DNA of 10,610 bases from an uncultured Clostridia bacterium (GTDB taxonomy: Bacteria > Bacillota > Clostridia > Oscillospirales > Acutalibacteraceae), in NCBI GenBank assembly GCA_945224895.1, contig CALYNW010000012.1:1-10610 (forward strand), read 5' to 3'. The position numbers were made by a program, and so were the translations under genes. Under the pieces are notes generated by a model. The model did not search any database. It was not told the origin of the DNA and worked only from the letters and a program-made list of their open reading frames with translations. Shown here in pieces: positions 6,884-10,610 of this stretch. Numbering within the stretch: position 1 is the stretch's first letter; each line of letters starts with the position of its first letter.

Positions 6884-8821
6884 TTATTTGTTCATCTCTC
6901 TTGTGTAGTCAAGGAGACCACCGCATACAAGCATAGCTCTTTGTCTGTCCGAAAGGTGAGATGAGTCAAGCTTGTATTCTTCGCCTTTAGTGACATTTTT
7001 AAGAACGACATCCTTTTTATTTTCAATGCAGTCCTTGATGTTCGGAAGAGCAAGCTCATCCATTTGATCAATTCTGTCATAGTCGCCTTCGTTTGCAAAT
7101 GTAAATGGAAGAATTCCTGCGTTTACAAGGTTTGCAACGTGGATTCTTGCGAAGGATTTAGCAATAACTGCCTTAACTCCGAGATAAAGAGGAACAAGAG
7201 CGGCATGCTCTCTTGATGAGCCCTGACCGTAGTTTGAGCCACCGATAATAATTCCTTTACCCTCTGCCTTAATTCTTTCGGGGAAGGTTTCGTCACATAC
7301 ACCAAAGCAGTACTGTGAAAGGTGCGGTATGTTTGAACGGTAAGGAAGAATTTTAGCACCGGCAGGCATAATGTGGTCTGTTGTGATGTTGTCGCCGACC
7401 TTAAGAACAGCCTTTGCGCAAATCTCCTCGGGAAGAGGTGCGGTTTCAGGGAAAGGCTTAATGTTAGGACCTCTGAGAACCTCGATATCCTTAGCCTCCT
7501 CAGGTGATGCAGGCGGCTCAATCATATTGTCATTTACAATGAACTCTTCAGGCATTTCAATAACAGGAGCCTCGCCAAGCTCACGAGGGTCTGTAAGATA
7601 TCCTGTAAGGGCAGATGCAGCCGCAACCTCGGGAGAAACAAGATAAATTCCTGCATCCTTTGTGCCTGAACGGCCTTCAAAGTTACGGTTAAAGGTTCTG
7701 AGCGAAACACCTGCCGAATTAGGTGACTGACCCATACCGATGCAAGGACCGCAGGCAGATTCAAGAATTCTTGCACCTGCGTTAATCATATCCGAAAGAG
7801 CACCGTTTAAAGCAAGCATATTAAGCACCTGCTTTGAGCCGGGAGCAATGCAGAGTGAAACAGACGGACAAACAGTCTTGCCCTTAAGAATAGCGGCAAC
7901 CTTCATCATATCAACGTATGAGGAGTTTGTACAGGAGCCGATTGCAACTTGGTCAACCTTGATTTTGCCGATTTCCTCTGTTGTTTTTACATTGTCCGGC
8001 ATATGAGGACATGCAGCCATAGGAGTAAGAGCACAAAGGTCAATATCGATAACCTCGTCATATTCTGCGTCTGCGTCAGGCTGAATTTCTGTCCAGTCAT
8101 TTTCACGTCCCTGTGCTTTAAGAAAAGCAAGAGTTATTTCGTCAGAGGGGAAGATAGAGGTTGTAGCACCTAATTCAGCACCCATATTTGTAATAGTTGC
8201 TCTTTCGGGAACACTTAAGGTCTTAACGCCTTCTCCACCGTATTCAATAATCTTGCCTACGCCACCCTTAACGCTCATTCTTCTGAGCACCTCAAGGATG
8301 ACGTCTTTAGCAGAAACCCAAGGCTTAAGATAGCCTGTGAGATTAATTCTTGTCATTTTCGGCATAGGAATGTAGTATGTTCCGCCACCCATAGCAACGG
8401 CAACGTCAAGTCCGCCCGAACCCATAGCAAGCATACAGATTCCGCCGCCTGTAGGAGTGTGACTGTCGGAGCCGATAAGAGTTTTACCGGGGATACCGAA
8501 TCTTTCAAGATGTACCTGATGGCAGATACCGTTACCCGGTCTGCTGAAATAAATGCCGTGCTTCTTTGTTACAGACTGAATGTAACGGTGGTCATCGGCA
8601 TTTTCAAAGCCTGTCTGAAGAGTGTTGTGGTCAATATAAGCAACAGATTTTTCAGTCTTAACTCTGTCAACACCCATAGCCTCAAATTCAAGATAAGCCA
8701 TAGTACCTGTAGCATCCTGAGTAAGAGTCTGGTCGATTTTAAGACCGATTTCAGTGCCGACCTTCATTTCACCCTCAACTAGATGAGTTTTAATCAACTT
8801 TTGCGCAAGTGTAAGTCCCAT
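6884..8821 (-). CDS. acn: Aconitate hydratase (aconitase), single-chain 645-residue type
   Basis: Aconitase isomerises citrate to isocitrate using a [4Fe-4S] cluster in the cytoplasm. Cluster ligands are C297 in IGSCTNSSY and C357/C360 in ESACGPCIGMGQ. Other family blocks are SDSHTPTGGG (118-127), RTFNRNFEGRSG (375-386), the swivelling-domain start VGDNITTDHIMPAG (475-488) and GGSNYGQGSSREHAAL (527-542), which includes the catalytic serine and arginine. At 645 residues it is much shorter than AcnA or AcnB (around 850-900) and belongs to the compact type seen in Aquifex and many anaerobes. A two-part LeuC/LeuD isomerase is excluded because both domains are in one chain. ATG 8821 has SD AGGAGG (8838-8833) eleven bases upstream. 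It is the first gene of the acn-icd-rex-unknown operon and has a strong promoter. No citrate synthase is in the window. Confidence 0.95.
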   Translation of the reverse strand: MGLTLAQKLIKTHLVEGEMKVGTEIGLKIDQTLTQDATGTMAYLEFEAMGVDRVKTEKSVAYIDHNTLQTGFENADDHRYIQSVTKKHGIYFSRPGNGICHQVHLERFGIPGKTLIGSDSHTPTGGGICMLAMGSGGLDVAVAMGGGTYYIPMPKMTRINLTGYLKPWVSAKDVILEVLRRMSVKGGVGKIIEYGGEGVKTLSVPERATITNMGAELGATTSIFPSDEITLAFLKAQGRENDWTEIQPDADAEYDEVIDIDLCALTPMAACPHMPDNVKTTEEIGKIKVDQVAIGSCTNSSYVDMMKVAAILKGKTVCPSVSLCIAPGSKQVLNMLALNGALSDMINAGARILESACGPCIGMGQSPNSAGVSLRTFNRNFEGRSGTKDAGIYLVSPEVAAASALTGYLTDPRELGEAPVIEMPEEFIVNDNMIEPPASPEEAKDIEVLRGPNIKPFPETAPLPEEICAKAVLKVGDNITTDHIMPAGAKILPYRSNIPHLSQYCFGVCDETFPERIKAEGKGIIIGGSNYGQGSSREHAALVPLYLGVKAVIAKSFARIHVANLVNAGILPFTFANEGDYDRIDQMDELALPNIKDCIENKKDVVLKNVTKGEEYKLDSSHLSDRQRAMLVCGGLLDYTREMNK

Positions 8822-8840
8822 TGATAAAAAATCCTCCTAA

Positions 8841-8859
8841 TTGTTTATAATTTTAACAA
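8841..8859. promoter_or_regulatory. Rex-like operator over the acn transcription start
   Basis: The plus strand reads TTGTTTATAATTTTAACAA. The outer arms TTGTT and AACAA are perfect inverted repeats, and the right half TTAACAA equals the half-site of the clostridial Rex consensus TTGTTAA-N4-TTAACAA. The left half differs at one base and the spacing is one base longer (19 instead of 18). It begins four bases past the -10 box and covers the predicted start near 8857, where a bound repressor would block transcription. rex lies in the same operon. Confidence 0.5.
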
Positions 8860-8863
8860 ACAT

Positions 8864-8892
8864 ATTTTATTACAAACATTAAGCCCTGTCAA
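8864..8892 (-). promoter_or_regulatory. Promoter of the acn-icd-rex operon
   Basis: On the minus strand a perfect TTGACA (8892-8887) is followed after exactly 17 bases by TAAAAT (8869-8864), five of six to consensus. Transcription would begin near 8857, giving a leader of about 36 bases to the ATG at 8821. Two copies of ACAAACAT (8856-8863 and 8872-8879, plus-strand reading), 16 bases apart, flank and overlap the -10 region. The upstream DNA is A/T-rich. Confidence 0.78.
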
Positions 8893-8951
8893 TTACAAAT
8901 CAGTAACATTTTAAAAATATTAATACTATAACTACAGACTTATAATAAATG

Positions 8952-8980
8952 TTGAAATAAGACGCATTTTATGATAAAAT
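8952..8980 (+). promoter_or_regulatory. Promoter of the tepA-ylzJ unit
   Basis: TTGAAA (8952-8957) and TAAAAT (8975-8980) are 17 bases apart, with TGA directly before the -10 giving an extended -10 (TGn). The start would be near 8987, about 47 bases before the ATG at 9034. This is a housekeeping-type promoter, divergent from the acn promoter with about 60 bases between the two -35 boxes. I see no forespore-sigma pattern. Confidence 0.65.
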
Positions 8981-9033
8981 ACTTAAGTTAGATAATTACT
9001 ATATCTTCGGGCATAATAAACAGAGGTGTTTTT

Positions 9034-9789
9034 ATGTCCGATAAAAATGAAGAAAAGCAAAATAATGAAAATGAAAACGATATGCAACAGCAGGAATGCG
9101 ATGTTCAAAGCACAACTGATTTTGAAACAGGCTCAATAACAGTTTCAAAGGACGGTCATTTCATACACTGTCTGACTATAATAGGTCAGATTGAGGGACA
9201 TTATATTTTGCCCAGTCAAAATAAAACTACTAAGTATGAGCACGTAATACCCCAGCTTGTGGCAATCGAGGAAAGCAGGGAAATTGAAGGACTTTTGATT
9301 ATCCTTAACACAGTGGGCGGTGACGTTGAGGCAGGACTTGCCATTGCGGAGCTTCTTTCAACTATGAAAACTCCGACTGCTTCACTTGTTCTCGGAGGAG
9401 GTCACTCAATCGGCGTTCCCTTGGCAGTAAGCTGTAAACGTAGCTTTATAGTTCCGAGTGCTACAATGACTGTTCATCCTGTCAGAATGAACGGGCTTGT
9501 TTTAGGTGTTCCGCAGACCCTGTCCTATTTTGAAAAAATGCAGGACAGGATAGTAAATTTTGTTGCTAACAATTCAAATATCAGCGGTGATGATTTCCGC
9601 AGGATTATGATGAAAACAGGGGAGCTTGTTATGGATGTGGGGACTGTTCTTGACGGCGAGGAGGCTGTCAAAAGCGGTTTGATTGACGAGCTTGGCGGAC
9701 TCAGCAATGCCCTTGATTTTCTTAACAAAATGATAGAAGGAAATGAAAAAAGTGAGGCGGAGAGGGAAAATGCTCTGGACAATAATTAA
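9034..9789 (+). CDS. tepA: ClpP/TepA-family serine protease (translocation-enhancing protein TepA)
   Basis: TepA is a ClpP-fold cytoplasmic protease described in Bacillus as promoting protein export and acting around sporulation. The first 30 or so residues are Asn/Glu/Gln-rich and probably disordered. The ClpP-like domain runs from about 40 to 235. Visible are the glycine-rich strand [17 protein letters not shown] (92-108), the nucleophile in [13 protein letters not shown] (S125), the histidine in [10 protein letters not shown] (H148) and the aspartate region [22 protein letters not shown] (D201 most likely). Within the ClpP superfamily the GGGHSIG motif is the TepA type, not the GxASM of housekeeping ClpP. 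SD AGAGGTG (9022-9028) is five bases before ATG 9034. The 3' end overlaps the ylzJ-like gene by 20 bases. The tepA-ylzJ order is the same in Bacillus, which supports the call. Confidence 0.88.
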   Translation: MSDKNEEKQNNENENDMQQQECDVQSTTDFETGSITVSKDGHFIHCLTIIGQIEGHYILPSQNKTTKYEHVIPQLVAIEESREIEGLLIILNTVGGDVEAGLAIAELLSTMKTPTASLVLGGGHSIGVPLAVSCKRSFIVPSATMTVHPVRMNGLVLGVPQTLSYFEKMQDRIVNFVANNSNISGDDFRRIMMKTGELVMDVGTVLDGEEAVKSGLIDELGGLSNALDFLNKMIEGNEKSEAERENALDNN

Positions 9790-9988
9790 CGAGCAGGACA
9801 TTTTTTATTCTCCAACCGTTTCTGCAAATACAACAAATTCCGTCAGGTCAAGCAATCCCTATGACTACATCAGAAACGGCTATTATTTAGACAACGGGTC
9901 TCTTTTCGGAGGTAAAGATAATGTCGGTTATAAAATCAATATTTCAGGCGTTGCTTCAGGCGCTGACGTGGATATTCCCAATATCTGA
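9770..9988 (+). CDS. ylzJ: YlzJ-like small protein
   Basis: This 72-residue protein follows tepA, as YlzJ does in Bacillus. Its start [12 protein letters not shown] resembles the family opening (hydrophobic strand, then acidic residues and IF or VF). [19 protein letters not shown] (37-55 region) fits the family ending 'DPxDYLxxxYxPGxxx'. The central strand pair common in the family seems shortened. I chose ATG 9770: GGAG at 9759-9762 lies seven bases upstream, and earlier in-frame codons lie inside tepA with no better site. It overlaps tepA by 20 bases and, unusually, the next gene by 68. Its last 22 or so residues lie past the family-like part and are encoded only in that overlap. The function of YlzJ is not known. 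It is probably real, given the order and SD, but short. Confidence 0.65.
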   Translation: MLWTIINEQDIFYSPTVSANTTNSVRSSNPYDYIRNGYYLDNGSLFGGKDNVGYKINISGVASGADVDIPNI

Positions 9989-10610
9989 AAGCGGTCATTC
10001 CGCAATATTTCACGACCTGTCAGGCAGGTATACAAATGCCTGCTCTCAGCTGACAGGTGTTATACATATCGGTATCGCTGTTGGAATTTTTGTAGCGTTT
10101 TTTAAGCTTTTTGCAGGGCTTTTTAAAAATTTCTTCGGCGGCTGGAACGATTTGTTTCATAAAAGGCTCGATGTGAAAAACGCTTCATCCCAGAGAAAAT
10201 TTATGTTTATGACGGTTTTCTCCTTTGTATTTTTCCTGCTCTATCTTATTCCTACAGGTAAATACGGAAATGTTTTTCAGATGCTTCACAGAACGTCATA
10301 TAACGGCAACCTTTTGGGAGAGGGAATTTGCTTTGCCCTTACAGGTGCACTTATAATTGTTGTAGCAAGCCTTGGAAATAAGAATACGAAAAGAATACCC
10401 GAGCTTGCTCAGGTGGCTGTTATAGGCTTGATTGCGTTTCTTGCATTACCCTTTGCAGGCTGTTCCTTTGTGTTCGGTGTTTATGCCGCCGCAATTCTCT
10501 TGGGTATGAGTGAAAAATATGCTCTCAGATATTCAATGGTGCTGTCTGTTCCTGTTCTAATAACGGCAGGTATTATTGAAATTTGCACGGCAGTTACACC
10601 TGTAGGTGTT
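9921..10610 (+). CDS. Divergent UppP/BacA-family (undecaprenyl-diphosphatase-like) membrane protein, 3' end outside the window
   Basis: The frame opens at ATG 9921, eight bases after a strong SD (GGAGG, 9908-9912), and stays open for 230 codons to the window edge. UppP enzymes dephosphorylate undecaprenyl diphosphate at the membrane to recycle the cell-wall lipid carrier. The start [20 protein letters not shown] and SESGH (22-26) align with the family's first motif. Hydrophobic segments lie near 45-65, 95-112, 130-152 and 165-215. CSFVFGVYAAAILLGMS aligns with the second motif region, ahead of a typical SMVLSVPVL helix. However, E17/E21 of the E. coli enzyme correspond to Q13/W17, the second serine of SSxGH is a glutamate, and the PGxSRSG arginine is absent. 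The fold is recognisable, but phosphatase activity is doubtful. It may have another substrate or a non-catalytic role. It overlaps ylzJ by 68 bases in another frame. Confidence 0.75.
   Translation, partial: MSVIKSIFQALLQALTWIFPISESGHSAIFHDLSGRYTNACSQLTGVIHIGIAVGIFVAFFKLFAGLFKNFFGGWNDLFHKRLDVKNASSQRKFMFMTVFSFVFFLLYLIPTGKYGNVFQMLHRTSYNGNLLGEGICFALTGALIIVVASLGNKNTKRIPELAQVAVIGLIAFLALPFAGCSFVFGVYAAAILLGMSEKYALRYSMVLSVPVLITAGIIEICTAVTPVGV

Noticed and set aside
8822..9033. Riboswitch or small RNA in the acn-tepA gap
   Set aside because: The leaders are only about 36 and 47 bases, A/T-rich, with no stable stem or known riboswitch core. Two divergent promoters explain the gap.
1..10610. CRISPR array, tRNA, rRNA, phage or insertion sequence
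   Set aside because: I saw no spaced repeats, clover-leaf sequences, transposase or phage genes. Nearly all bases belong to housekeeping or metabolic genes.

Overview
The window looks like a contig end from a low-GC anaerobic member of the Clostridia, most like the gut Oscillospiraceae/Ruminococcaceae. The basis is A/T-rich intergenic DNA with strong Shine-Dalgarno (SD) sites, a clostridial-type FeoAB, Rex beside central metabolism, and the Firmicutes pair tepA-ylzJ. No taxonomic marker gene is present, so this is inference from gene content. The first 33 bases are not genomic: they are an Illumina Nextera/Tn5 library adapter.

Layout. (1) 34-1301, minus strand: feoA-feoB, a ferrous iron uptake operon, with feoB cut by the contig end after 350 codons. 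(2) 1428-2933, plus: an aldehyde dehydrogenase of the CoA-acylating methylmalonate-semialdehyde (MmsA/IolA) family, closed by a strong terminator. (3) 3104-4258, plus: an iron-dependent alcohol dehydrogenase with its own promoter. It ends at a hairpin that also serves the convergent operon. (4) 8821 down to 4318, minus: a compact operon acn-icd-rex-unknown. It encodes aconitase, isocitrate dehydrogenase, the NADH sensor Rex and a 228-residue protein with propeller-like repeats. (5) 9034 to the end, plus: tepA-ylzJ and a divergent UppP/BacA-family membrane protein cut by the window end.

How they work together. Aconitase and isocitrate dehydrogenase form the citrate-to-2-oxoglutarate branch that anaerobes use mainly to make glutamate. 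With Rex in the same transcript, and a Rex-like inverted repeat over the predicted start of that transcript, the region reads as an autoregulated redox switch: a high NADH/NAD+ ratio would release Rex and raise expression. The alcohol and aldehyde dehydrogenases next door are also redox-linked, but each has its own promoter and I saw no clear Rex site at either. The tepA group is a separate unit linked to protein quality control or sporulation and, through the UppP-like protein, possibly to the envelope.

The points most worth a second look are the Rex-like site at the acn promoter, the unknown protein tightly coupled to rex, the UppP-like protein lacking the signature catalytic residues and overlapping ylzJ by 68 bases, and the altered cofactor-site residues in the aldehyde dehydrogenase and isocitrate dehydrogenase.
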